NCBI GenBank assembly: GCA_025464445.1
Contig: JAODLY010000037.1
Location: 1 to 64,000 of the forward strand
DNA length: 64,000 bases
Origin: Rhodoglobus sp.
Lineage (GTDB): Bacteria; Actinomycetota; Actinomycetes; Actinomycetales; Microbacteriaceae
Direction of reading: 5' to 3'
Shown: positions 57,605-64,000 of the stretch, in pieces
Numbering within the stretch: position 1 is the first letter of the stretch
Layout: every line of letters begins with the position of its first letter
Position numbers and translations under genes: made by a program
Notes under the pieces: generated by a model
What the model was told of the DNA's origin: nothing
Databases searched by the model: none
The model's input: only the letters and a program-made list of their open reading frames with translations

Positions 57605-59191
57605 ATGACAAGCACCCCACAAGGGTCAGCATCACAAGCGCCAGACAGCGCTACCAGCGAGCGCAGCACCGACACGGCACAAGACATTGCCGGGGATGAG
57701 AACTCCCCGCGTCGTGCGTATGAGAGGGCTCTCGAGCTCACCGAGGGCACGCGGGTGGAGACCGACTCCCTCGGGTCGATGGCCATTCCCGCGAATGCCT
57801 ATTGGGGCATCCACACGGCACGAGCCCTTGAGAACTTCCCGATCACGCGGCGCGCCATCTACAACTATCCGGACCTGGTGAGGGCGCTGGCCAGGGTCAA
57901 GCAGGCCGCGGCGCGGGCGAACGCGGAGATCGGCGTGCTCGACGCAGAGAAGGCCTCGATCATCGACCGCGTGTGCCTCGAGATCGTCGACGGCTCATTG
58001 CACGCCGAATTCAGGGTCGGAGTCATCCAGGGTGGCGCGGGCACGTCGACGAACATGAACGCCAACGAGGTCATCGCCAACCGCGGCCTCGAGCTCATGG
58101 GCCACGCCAAAGGCGAGTATGGATTTCTCAGTCCGATCGACGACGTCAATCGCAGCCAGTCGACGAACGATGTTTACCCCACGGCAATCAAGCTCGCGAT
58201 GGTCATGGGCATCCAGCGGCTCCTCGCTGAACACAAGCTGCTCACGGCGGCATTCGCCGCGAAAGGGGTCGAGTTCGCCGCGATCCTGAAGATCGGGCGC
58301 ACCCAGCTGCAGGATGCCGTTCCGATGACCCTCGGCCAGGAGTTCATGGGCTTCGCCCACACCCTCGCCGAGGACTACGACAGGCTCTCGGAGACAATCC
58401 CGTGGATGAACGAGATAAACATGGGGGCGACGGCGATCGGCACCGGCATCACGGCAGACCCCAGGTATGCGGAGGCCGTGCGCAGCCATCTCGTCCAGAT
58501 CACCGGCATCGAGATGGAGACGGCACCGGACCTCATCGAGGCGACATCGGACGCCGGCATCTTCATGACCCTGAGCGGAACGCTCAAGCGCGCAGCCGTG
58601 AAACTCTCGAAGATCTGTAACGATCTTCGCCTGCTCTCGAGCGGCCCGCAGGCCGGGCTCGGCGAGATCACCCTCCCGCCGCGCCAGGCGGGCTCTTCGA
58701 TAATGCCGGGCAAGGTCAATCCGGTGATCCCCGAGGTCGTCAACCAGGTGGCCTTCAGCGTCATCGGGGCGGATGCCACGGTCACGGCGGCCGCGGAGGC
58801 CGGACAGCTTCAGCTCAACGCCTTCGAGCCCGTGATCGCCCACTCGATCCTGCAGTCACTGGCCTGGATGACGAACGCCTGCTACACCCTGCGGGTCAAC
58901 TGCGTCGACGGAATCACACCGAACATCGAGCGCCTCGCGATGCAGGTCGAGACCAGCGTCGGCGTCGTCACGGCGCTCACGCCGTACATCGGCTACGCCG
59001 CGGCAGCGACGCTCGCCCACACGGCGCTCACCACCCACGCATCCATCGCCGACCTCGTGATCGACGCCGGCCTCATGACGAAGGAGAAGGTCGAGCAGGT
59101 GCTCTCGCCGGAGCGGCTCAGCGGCATGGTGCCGCTGACCGGCCCGCTCCTGCTCCCGACGGCGCAGCCCGAGCAGCGGCCGCCAGGCTAG
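57605..59191 (+). CDS. aspA: Aspartate ammonia-lyase
   Basis: 528 aa, fumarase/aspartase superfamily. It converts aspartate to fumarate and ammonia. Family motifs: TDSLGSMAIPANAYWGIHT, STNMNANEVIANR, SQSTNDVYPTA, GRTQLQDAVPMTLGQE and the flexible catalytic loop GSSIMPGKVNPVIPE. About 48 extra N-terminal residues rich in Ser/Thr/Gln precede the usual start; the ATG has a clear AGGAGA site, so the extension appears real. The GxNxxxN-type loop favours aspartase over fumarase. Confidence 0.93.
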   Translation: MTSTPQGSASQAPDSATSERSTDTAQDIAGDENSPRRAYERALELTEGTRVETDSLGSMAIPANAYWGIHTARALENFPITRRAIYNYPDLVRALARVKQAAARANAEIGVLDAEKASIIDRVCLEIVDGSLHAEFRVGVIQGGAGTSTNMNANEVIANRGLELMGHAKGEYGFLSPIDDVNRSQSTNDVYPTAIKLAMVMGIQRLLAEHKLLTAAFAAKGVEFAAILKIGRTQLQDAVPMTLGQEFMGFAHTLAEDYDRLSETIPWMNEINMGATAIGTGITADPRYAEAVRSHLVQITGIEMETAPDLIEATSDAGIFMTLSGTLKRAAVKLSKICNDLRLLSSGPQAGLGEITLPPRQAGSSIMPGKVNPVIPEVVNQVAFSVIGADATVTAAAEAGQLQLNAFEPVIAHSILQSLAWMTNACYTLRVNCVDGITPNIERLAMQVETSVGVVTALTPYIGYAAAATLAHTALTTHASIADLVIDAGLMTKEKVEQVLSPERLSGMVPLTGPLLLPTAQPEQRPPG

Positions 59192-59208
59192 GGGTCGCGC
59201 AGGGCTGG

Positions 59209-59739
59209 CTAGATGTTCGACGCGGGCTTGTCGTCCAGGTCATCGTCGTCGGGGTCATCGACTGCATCGAGCGCGGCGTCTCTTGCCTGGCCCGCGGCGG
59301 TAACCGCCGTGTCGACGGCCGCTTCGCCGCGCTCACGCAGGTCCCCGGCGATCCTCGTGGCCTGATCCCTCACGTCGCCGGCCACCTTTGTCGCCTGCAC
59401 GCGGGCGTCGCCCGCAGCATCGGTGACCCGTGCGGCGACGTCCTTCGCCGCGGTGGTGGTCTTCGCGGCCACATCTTTCGCGGCGGCGGTGGCCCGGTCT
59501 GCGACGTCCTTCGCAACGGCGGGCGCAGCTTTGGCCGCAGCCTCGGCGCGTTCGCGGATGATCGGAGCCTGCTGTCGGGCGTACTCCTCGACGTCTTTGC
59601 GGGCCTTCGCGACCCTCGGGTCCTCCCACAGCTGAGTGACCTTGGCCTTCATGGAGTCGTAGCGGGCACGGCCGTCCCTGGTTCCGAGCACATAGCCGAC
59701 TGCGACACCGATCGCGAGCATCAGGATTCTGGGGTTCAT
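59209..59739 (-). CDS. YtxH-like membrane-anchored repeat protein
   Basis: 176 aa. One N-terminal membrane helix (LMLAIGVAVGYVLGTRDG), then a long amphipathic helical region built of 11-residue-like repeats (AAKDVADRATAAAKDVAAKT, ATKVAGDVRDQATRIAGDL), as in LEA or apolipoprotein-like proteins, and an acidic tail DDPDDDDLDD. Likely envelope- or stress-related. ATG 59739 with TAGGGT 7 nt upstream. Confidence 0.78.
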   Translation of the reverse strand: MNPRILMLAIGVAVGYVLGTRDGRARYDSMKAKVTQLWEDPRVAKARKDVEEYARQQAPIIRERAEAAAKAAPAVAKDVADRATAAAKDVAAKTTTAAKDVAARVTDAAGDARVQATKVAGDVRDQATRIAGDLRERGEAAVDTAVTAAGQARDAALDAVDDPDDDDLDDKPASNI

Positions 59740-59745
59740 GCTTCA

Positions 59746-59751
59746 ACCCTA
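59746..59751 (-). promoter_or_regulatory. -10 element TAGGGT (minus strand)
   Basis: Ends 7 nt before the YtxH-like ATG (59739). Confidence 0.45.
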
Positions 59752-59779
59752 GGCGTCGAGGCTGGGCTGCGGCAGGGGG

Positions 59780-62257
59780 TTATGACTCCGCAATTACCTC
59801 ATCCGGGCGTTTGTCGGGCCGCCAGCCGCGCCAGCTCGGCTGCCTGAGTTTGCCGGTGGGCGTCCACTCGGCGAACTCGACCTCGCCGACGAGCGTGGGG
59901 CTCACGTAGTGCGCGTCGGCGGCGTCCACTGCGGCCAGCCCGGTGAACGGGCTCGTCTTGCGCTCGAGGCGCCCGAGTTTCGCCGCGATGTCGTCGAGAT
60001 CCCTGGTGGTGAAGCCGGTGCCAACGCGCCCGACGAAGCGCAGGCCGTCTGCCTCCGGGATGCCCATCAGCAGCGACCCCACCCGGTGCGCCCTGCTCCC
60101 GGCGCCGGGTTTCCACGCACCGATCACGACCTCCTGGGTCAGGTGGTGCTTCACTTTCAGCCACGACCGTGCGCGTCGCCCGACCGAGTATGTGCTCGTC
60201 CGGCGTTTGGCTATCACGCCCTCGAGCCCGAGCTGCCTGCTTGTTGACATCGCTGCGCCCACGTCGCCCTCGAACGCCGGGGGCACCTGGATGGGCCCGA
60301 CCGAATGCACGGCACCCTCGAGTGCTTCGCGCCGCGCGGTGTACGACTGCTTCACGAGAACCTCACCCTCGTGCTCGAGCATGTCGAATGCCATGAAGTG
60401 CACGGGGGTGGTGCCCATGAGCCGCTCGACGTCGGCCTTCTTCGTCACGCCCATGCGCTTCTGCAGCAGCGCGAAGTCGGGCCGTCCCGCTTTGCTGAGT
60501 GCCACGATCTCCCCGTCGATGATCGCGTCGCCACGCACGGCGTCCGCGAGGCCGGCAAGCTCGGGGTACGAGTTCGTGATGTCGATGCCGTTGCGGCTGG
60601 CAACTCGCACCTGGCCGTGCACGACCTCGGCGATCGCCCTGATGCCGTCCCATTTCATCTCGAATGCCCATTCGTCCACGTCGCCCAGCTCGCCCTCCGT
60701 GCCGAGGGTGGCGAGCATCGGCGCGGGCAGGCTCTTCGACCTGGCCACGAGTGGCACATGCTCGACGGGGTTCACCCGCTTGCGCGAGTCCGCTTTGGCG
60801 TGGCGGGTGGGCTGCTCGCTCACATCCTTCATGAGGTGGATGAGCCAGTTGTTCTCGTCCCCGTCCCTGCCGCCGGTCTGGATGAGTGCGTACCGGTGCG
60901 AGCCGTGCTTCTCGCCGTGCAGCGTCGCGATGACCTCCTTGCCGTCTCGCCACTTCTCCAGGTCGTATGTGCCCCTGTCCCAGATCGTCACATCCCCCGC
61001 GCCGTACTGGCCCGCAGGGATGGTGCCCTCGAATGTGCCGTACTCGAGTGGGTGGTCTTCGGTCTGCACTGCGAGGTGGTTCGTCTTCGTGTCTGTCGGC
61101 ACGCCCTTGGGCAGGGCCCAGCTCACCAGCACACCGTCATGCTCCAACCGGAAGTCGTAGTGCAGGCGGGTTGCGTGGTGCTCCTGGATGACGAACGTCT
61201 GCCCGGTGGTCGTCGGCGCGACGTCGGCGGGCACGGGTTCGGGGGTGAGCGAGCCGTCGCGCATGCTGCGGTACCTGGCGAGCCGGTCATCCGCCCCGTC
61301 CGCGTGTTGGAAGCCGGCCATGCGCTCACGCGTGGGCTCGAGCGACGCGAGGTGTCCGGCCGTGAGGTCGGCGAGGGGATCACCGCTCTTCGCCACCCGC
61401 CTGATCACCTCTGTGTAGTCGAGCTGGCGCAGATCTTTGGCGGCGAGCTCTCGCCAGGTGCGGGGGGCCGCGACCATCGGGTGCGACCTGCCGCGCAGTG
61501 AATAGGGTGTGATCGTCGTCTTGTTGCCGTTGTTCTGGCTCCAGTCGACGAGCACCTTGCCATCGCGAAGCGTCTTCTTCATGTCGCTCACGATGAGGTC
61601 GGGATGATCCGCCTCGAGTGCACGCGCAAGCTCGTGTGCCACCTCCGACACCTGGTCGCTCGTCTGCCTGCCATCCAGCGCCGCATAGAGGTGGATGCCC
61701 TTGGAGCCGCTTGTCACGGGCATCGGATCCAGCCCCATGCCCTTCAGGATCTCGCGGGCGAACCGCGCGACCTCTGCGCATTCGGCGAGCCCGGCGCCCG
61801 GTCCCGGGTCGAGGTCGAGTACGAGGCGGTCGGGGTTCTTGCGCGCGCCGGTTCGGCCGAACTGCCACTGCGGCACATGGATCTCCAGCGCGGCGATCTG
61901 CCCAAGCCAGGTGAGCGTGGCGAGGTCGTTGAGCAGGGGGTAGCTGTTCACATGGTCGGAATGCTGAAGCTCTCGCCTGCGCACCCATTGCGGAGTGGAA
62001 CGTTCATCGAGGTTCTTCTGGAAGAACATCTCGCCGGGCTCTTCGGCAGTGCCGACACCGTGCACCCAGCGTTTGCGCGTTACCGGCCGGTTCGCCGCAT
62101 GCGGGATCAGCACGTCTGCGACCCTGGCGTAATAGTCGATCACGTCGCCCTTGGTGGTCCCCGTCTCCGGGTACAACACCTTCGACAGGTTGGTGAGCTT
62201 GAGGCGATGGCCGTCGATCGTGACGGTCTGCTCGTCGGATGCCTGCTGCTGCGCCAT
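59780..62257 (-). CDS. ligD: ATP-dependent DNA ligase D (NHEJ)
   Basis: 825 aa multifunctional repair enzyme in the order polymerase (about 15-300, with metal-binding LVLDLDPGPG near 147), 3'-phosphoesterase (about 350-490, IQEHHATRLHYDFRLE) and ligase (about 515-820, adenylation Lys in MKWDGIR near 534). This is the mycobacterial domain order, with all three activities present. It repairs double-strand breaks with Ku, whose gene is divergent across 104 nt containing a perfect palindrome. Start ATG 62257. Confidence 0.95.
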   Translation of the reverse strand: MAQQQASDEQTVTIDGHRLKLTNLSKVLYPETGTTKGDVIDYYARVADVLIPHAANRPVTRKRWVHGVGTAEEPGEMFFQKNLDERSTPQWVRRRELQHSDHVNSYPLLNDLATLTWLGQIAALEIHVPQWQFGRTGARKNPDRLVLDLDPGPGAGLAECAEVARFAREILKGMGLDPMPVTSGSKGIHLYAALDGRQTSDQVSEVAHELARALEADHPDLIVSDMKKTLRDGKVLVDWSQNNGNKTTITPYSLRGRSHPMVAAPRTWRELAAKDLRQLDYTEVIRRVAKSGDPLADLTAGHLASLEPTRERMAGFQHADGADDRLARYRSMRDGSLTPEPVPADVAPTTTGQTFVIQEHHATRLHYDFRLEHDGVLVSWALPKGVPTDTKTNHLAVQTEDHPLEYGTFEGTIPAGQYGAGDVTIWDRGTYDLEKWRDGKEVIATLHGEKHGSHRYALIQTGGRDGDENNWLIHLMKDVSEQPTRHAKADSRKRVNPVEHVPLVARSKSLPAPMLATLGTEGELGDVDEWAFEMKWDGIRAIAEVVHGQVRVASRNGIDITNSYPELAGLADAVRGDAIIDGEIVALSKAGRPDFALLQKRMGVTKKADVERLMGTTPVHFMAFDMLEHEGEVLVKQSYTARREALEGAVHSVGPIQVPPAFEGDVGAAMSTSRQLGLEGVIAKRRTSTYSVGRRARSWLKVKHHLTQEVVIGAWKPGAGSRAHRVGSLLMGIPEADGLRFVGRVGTGFTTRDLDDIAAKLGRLERKTSPFTGLAAVDAADAHYVSPTLVGEVEFAEWTPTGKLRQPSWRGWRPDKRPDEVIAES

Positions 62258-62305
62258 CCCCCCATCTTGCTTGGCCGCGGGGTGACATGGCTAGGCGGGA
62301 GGGTG

Positions 62306-62336
62306 TTGACTTGTGTCATGTGTACGAAGTACACAT
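62306..62336. promoter_or_regulatory. ku promoter with perfect palindromic operator
   Basis: ATGTGTAC (62318-62325), spacer GAA, GTACACAT (62329-62336) is a perfect 19-bp inverted repeat. It covers the spacer and -10 of a candidate ku promoter: -35 TTGACT (62306-62311), 18-nt spacing, -10 TACACA (62330-62335). It is not a LexA box. A dedicated repressor of NHEJ genes is likely; no regulator gene is adjacent. Confidence 0.6.
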
Positions 62337-62361
62337 CGGCAGCGGCAACCAGGGAGGCACC

Positions 62362-63213
62362 ATGCGATCGATCTGGAAGGGTGCGATCACATTCGGGCTC
62401 GTCAACGTGCCCGTGAAGGTCTACAGCGCGACCGAAGATCACGATGTCTCGCTGCACCAGGTACACGCGAAAGATGGCGGGCGCATCCGTTACAAGCGCA
62501 CCTGCGAACTGGACGGTGAGGTGGTCGAGTACGCGGATATCGCGAAAGCCTATGACGATGGCGACAAGACCGTGATCCTCACCGACGACGACATCGCACT
62601 GCTGCCCGCGGAGAAGAGTCGCGAAATCGACGTCGTCGAGTTCGTGCCGAGCGACCAGGTCGATCCGATCCGATTCGAGAAGAGCTACTACCTCGAGCCG
62701 GACTCCAAGTCGCTCAAGGCATATGCGCTGCTGCGCCGCACCCTAGAGGAGACCGACCGCACGGCGATCGTGCAATTCGCGCTGCGCCAAAAGACCAGGC
62801 TCGGGGCGCTGCGCGTGCACGGGGACGTGCTCATGCTGCAGGCGCTGCTCTGGGATGACGAGGTGCGCGAGGCGAAGTTCCCGTCCCTCGACGAGAAGGT
62901 CACAATCACCTCCAAGGAGCTGGAGATGTCGCAGGCGCTCGTCAAGAGTTTCGAGGCCGACTTCGAGCCGGGCAAGTTCACCGACGACTACCAGGAGCAG
63001 CTCAAGGAACTCATCGAGGCAAAACTCGAGAAGGGCGACGCCGTCGATACTGCGGATACCTTCGGCGAAGTCGCCGACGAGGGCGATGGCGGGGGAGAGG
63101 TGCTCGACCTCATGGAGGCGCTGCGCCGCAGCGTCGAGAAGAACCGCAAAGCCGAGCCGGCCGCCAAGAGCCCTGCGACCAAGACCACCACCAAGAAGAA
63201 GGCGACAGCCTGA
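62362..63213 (+). CDS. ku: Non-homologous end-joining protein Ku
   Basis: 283 aa homodimeric bacterial Ku. The conserved opening MRSIWKGAITFGLVNVPVKVYSATED fixes the ATG at 62362 (AGGGAGG upstream). The Ku core beta-barrel extends to about residue 230 (QVDPIRFEKSYYLEPD, RTAIVQFALR), followed by a Lys-rich tail ending TKKKATA that contacts DNA and LigD. Ku threads onto broken ends and recruits LigD. Confidence 0.95.
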   Translation: MRSIWKGAITFGLVNVPVKVYSATEDHDVSLHQVHAKDGGRIRYKRTCELDGEVVEYADIAKAYDDGDKTVILTDDDIALLPAEKSREIDVVEFVPSDQVDPIRFEKSYYLEPDSKSLKAYALLRRTLEETDRTAIVQFALRQKTRLGALRVHGDVLMLQALLWDDEVREAKFPSLDEKVTITSKELEMSQALVKSFEADFEPGKFTDDYQEQLKELIEAKLEKGDAVDTADTFGEVADEGDGGGEVLDLMEALRRSVEKNRKAEPAAKSPATKTTTKKKATA

Positions 63214-63219
63214 CCGGGA

Positions 63220-63486
63220 CTACCCGCGCCGGAGCGAACTGATCAGCTCGGCCTTACGCTTTGCGGAGTAGCCGGAGATGCCGATCTCTTTCGCCTTCTT
63301 CTTCAGTTCAGCCACCGTCCAGTCCTCGTAGTCACCCGACCTGCCGCCGCGGCGGCCGACGGCTGCCCTGCCGTCACGGGCGGCCGCATTGCTGATGCGC
63401 GCTGCCTTCTCCTTGCTGTTGCCGTCTTTGCGGAGTTCCTCATACAGCTTCGGGTCTTTCAGGCTGGAGTTGTCGCGTCCAGGCAT
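63220..63486 (-). CDS. Small SAP/Rho-N-like domain protein
   Basis: 88 aa, basic. N-terminal segment PGRDNSSLKDPKLYEELRKDGNSKEKAARISNAAA followed by a Gly/Arg patch (VGRRGGRSGD) and a C-terminal helix-extended-helix WTVAELKKKAKEIGISGYSAKRKAELISSLR, the pattern of SAP or Rho N-terminal nucleic-acid-binding domains. GGGAGG precedes ATG 63486. Convergent with ku at 6 nt. Similar small proteins (DUF7218, from memory) often accompany actinobacterial ku, hinting at a role in end joining. Confidence 0.8.
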   Translation of the reverse strand: MPGRDNSSLKDPKLYEELRKDGNSKEKAARISNAAARDGRAAVGRRGGRSGDYEDWTVAELKKKAKEIGISGYSAKRKAELISSLRRG

Positions 63487-63575
63487 TGTCGCCTCCCGAT
63501 ATAGCGGCGTCCGGACGGCGCCTTCCATTTCACGCTACGTCCGGTGACGGGCTGCCTCAAGGGGTTTGCCGCCGA

Positions 63576-64000
63576 TCAGGTCTTCCGATTGCCGCCCCGC
63601 GCTCCGAGCGGCAGGGCGATCCAGCCGAGCACGACGAGCAGGAGCGCGCCCGACCCGGCGACCACTCCCGCCGCGTGGCCGACGACCACGTCGAAGACGA
63701 GCATCGTCGTGCCGACGAGGGTGAGCCCGACGGCGGCGAGGGTGACCTTGAGCAGTCGATTCGCGATGACGACGAGTTCGCCCTTCGCCCGCCGATGGAA
63801 CAATGCCCGGTGCACGGCCACCGGCGCGAGGGCGAGTGCCGTGGCGACCGCGGCGACAGCGACGAGCGCCAGGTAGGTGCCCACCTGGTAGTCGTCCAAC
63901 TCGGTGAAGCGCTGCTGAAAGGCGAGGGTGAGCAGGAATCCGCTGAGAATCTGTGTTCCGGTCTGGATGACGCGCAACTCCTGCAGGATCTCCGACCAGT
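63576..64000 (-). CDS. DUF6328-like membrane protein (partial)
   Basis: The frame stays open to the right edge, so the N-terminus is missing; the visible part is about 141 residues. It begins WSEILQELRVIQTGTQILSGFLLTLAFQQRF, a hallmark of a four-helix family I recall as DUF6328, with helices around VGTYLALVAVAAVATALAL, LLKVTLAAVGLTLVGTTMLV and VVAGSGALLLVVLGWIALPL. Function unknown. Confidence 0.8.
   Translation of the reverse strand, partial: WSEILQELRVIQTGTQILSGFLLTLAFQQRFTELDDYQVGTYLALVAVAAVATALALAPVAVHRALFHRRAKGELVVIANRLLKVTLAAVGLTLVGTTMLVFDVVVGHAAGVVAGSGALLLVVLGWIALPLGARGGNRKT

Noticed and set aside
62318-62336. LexA/SOS box between ligD and ku
   Set aside because: Actinobacterial SOS boxes are GAAC-N4-GTTC type; this palindrome has GTAC half-sites with a 3-nt spacer.
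1-64000. tRNA genes, prophage, integrase, transposase or toxin-antitoxin genes
   Set aside because: I looked for T-loop-like GGTTCGA motifs, recombinase motifs and typical small toxin pairs and found none that I could support.

Overview
The window is about 64 kb of high-GC (by eye roughly two-thirds G+C) chromosomal DNA from an actinobacterium, most likely Microbacteriaceae. The gene order M50 protease-ispG-proS-nusA-ylxR-infB-rbfA is the conserved actinobacterial block. Start codons are often GTG, genes often overlap as GTGA/ATGA, and many genes look leaderless, with a TAnnnT hexamer about 7 nt before the start codon. The family-level placement is an impression from codon habits and protein similarity, not a computed result. 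I saw no tRNA, rRNA, CRISPR array, prophage or insertion sequence.

Layout. 1-10.4 kb: isoprenoid and translation housekeeping (partial M50 protease, ispG, proS, a small HExxH protein, nusA-ylxR-infB-rbfA). 10.4-16.5 kb: a block separating rbfA from truB (YciI-like protein, Fpg/Nei glycosylase, MutY, a kinase-like protein with a broken P-loop, ketopantoate reductase, and a divergent MFS/TetR pair). 16.5-20.3 kb: truB, two membrane proteins, ribF, MFS transporter. 20.5-22.8 kb: ROK kinase and small proteins.

22.9-39.1 kb is the most distinctive region: a continuous same-strand nucleoside/deoxynucleoside acquisition and catabolism island. It encodes a complete ECF-type ABC transporter (S, A, A', T), two nucleoside phosphorylases, two nucleoside hydrolases, two PfkB/ribokinase-type kinases, two DeoC-type aldolases, an aldehyde dehydrogenase followed by a truncated non-catalytic ALDH, an MFS transporter, and two regulators (GntR/UTRA and SorC). 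The inferred route is uptake of nucleosides, phosphorolysis or hydrolysis to base plus (deoxy)ribose(-1-P), phosphorylation, cleavage of deoxyribose-5-P to glyceraldehyde-3-P and acetaldehyde, and oxidation of acetaldehyde to acetate. A near-identical palindrome lies upstream of both island promoters (22.9 and 33.85 kb), at -35 distances that differ by 11 bp. One ECF ATPase has lost its ABC signature motif.

39.2-59.7 kb: mixed genes (SGNH hydrolase, M20 peptidase, two DUF2207 membrane proteins with poly-Gly tails, SNF2 helicase coupled to a Stealth phosphotransferase, metallophosphoesterase, maltokinase, two alpha/beta hydrolases, GT2, PiT phosphate transporter, lipoprotein, aspartate ammonia-lyase, YtxH-like protein). 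59.8-64 kb: a bacterial NHEJ locus with divergent ligD and ku around a perfect palindrome, a small SAP/Rho-N-like protein and a partial membrane protein running off the right edge.
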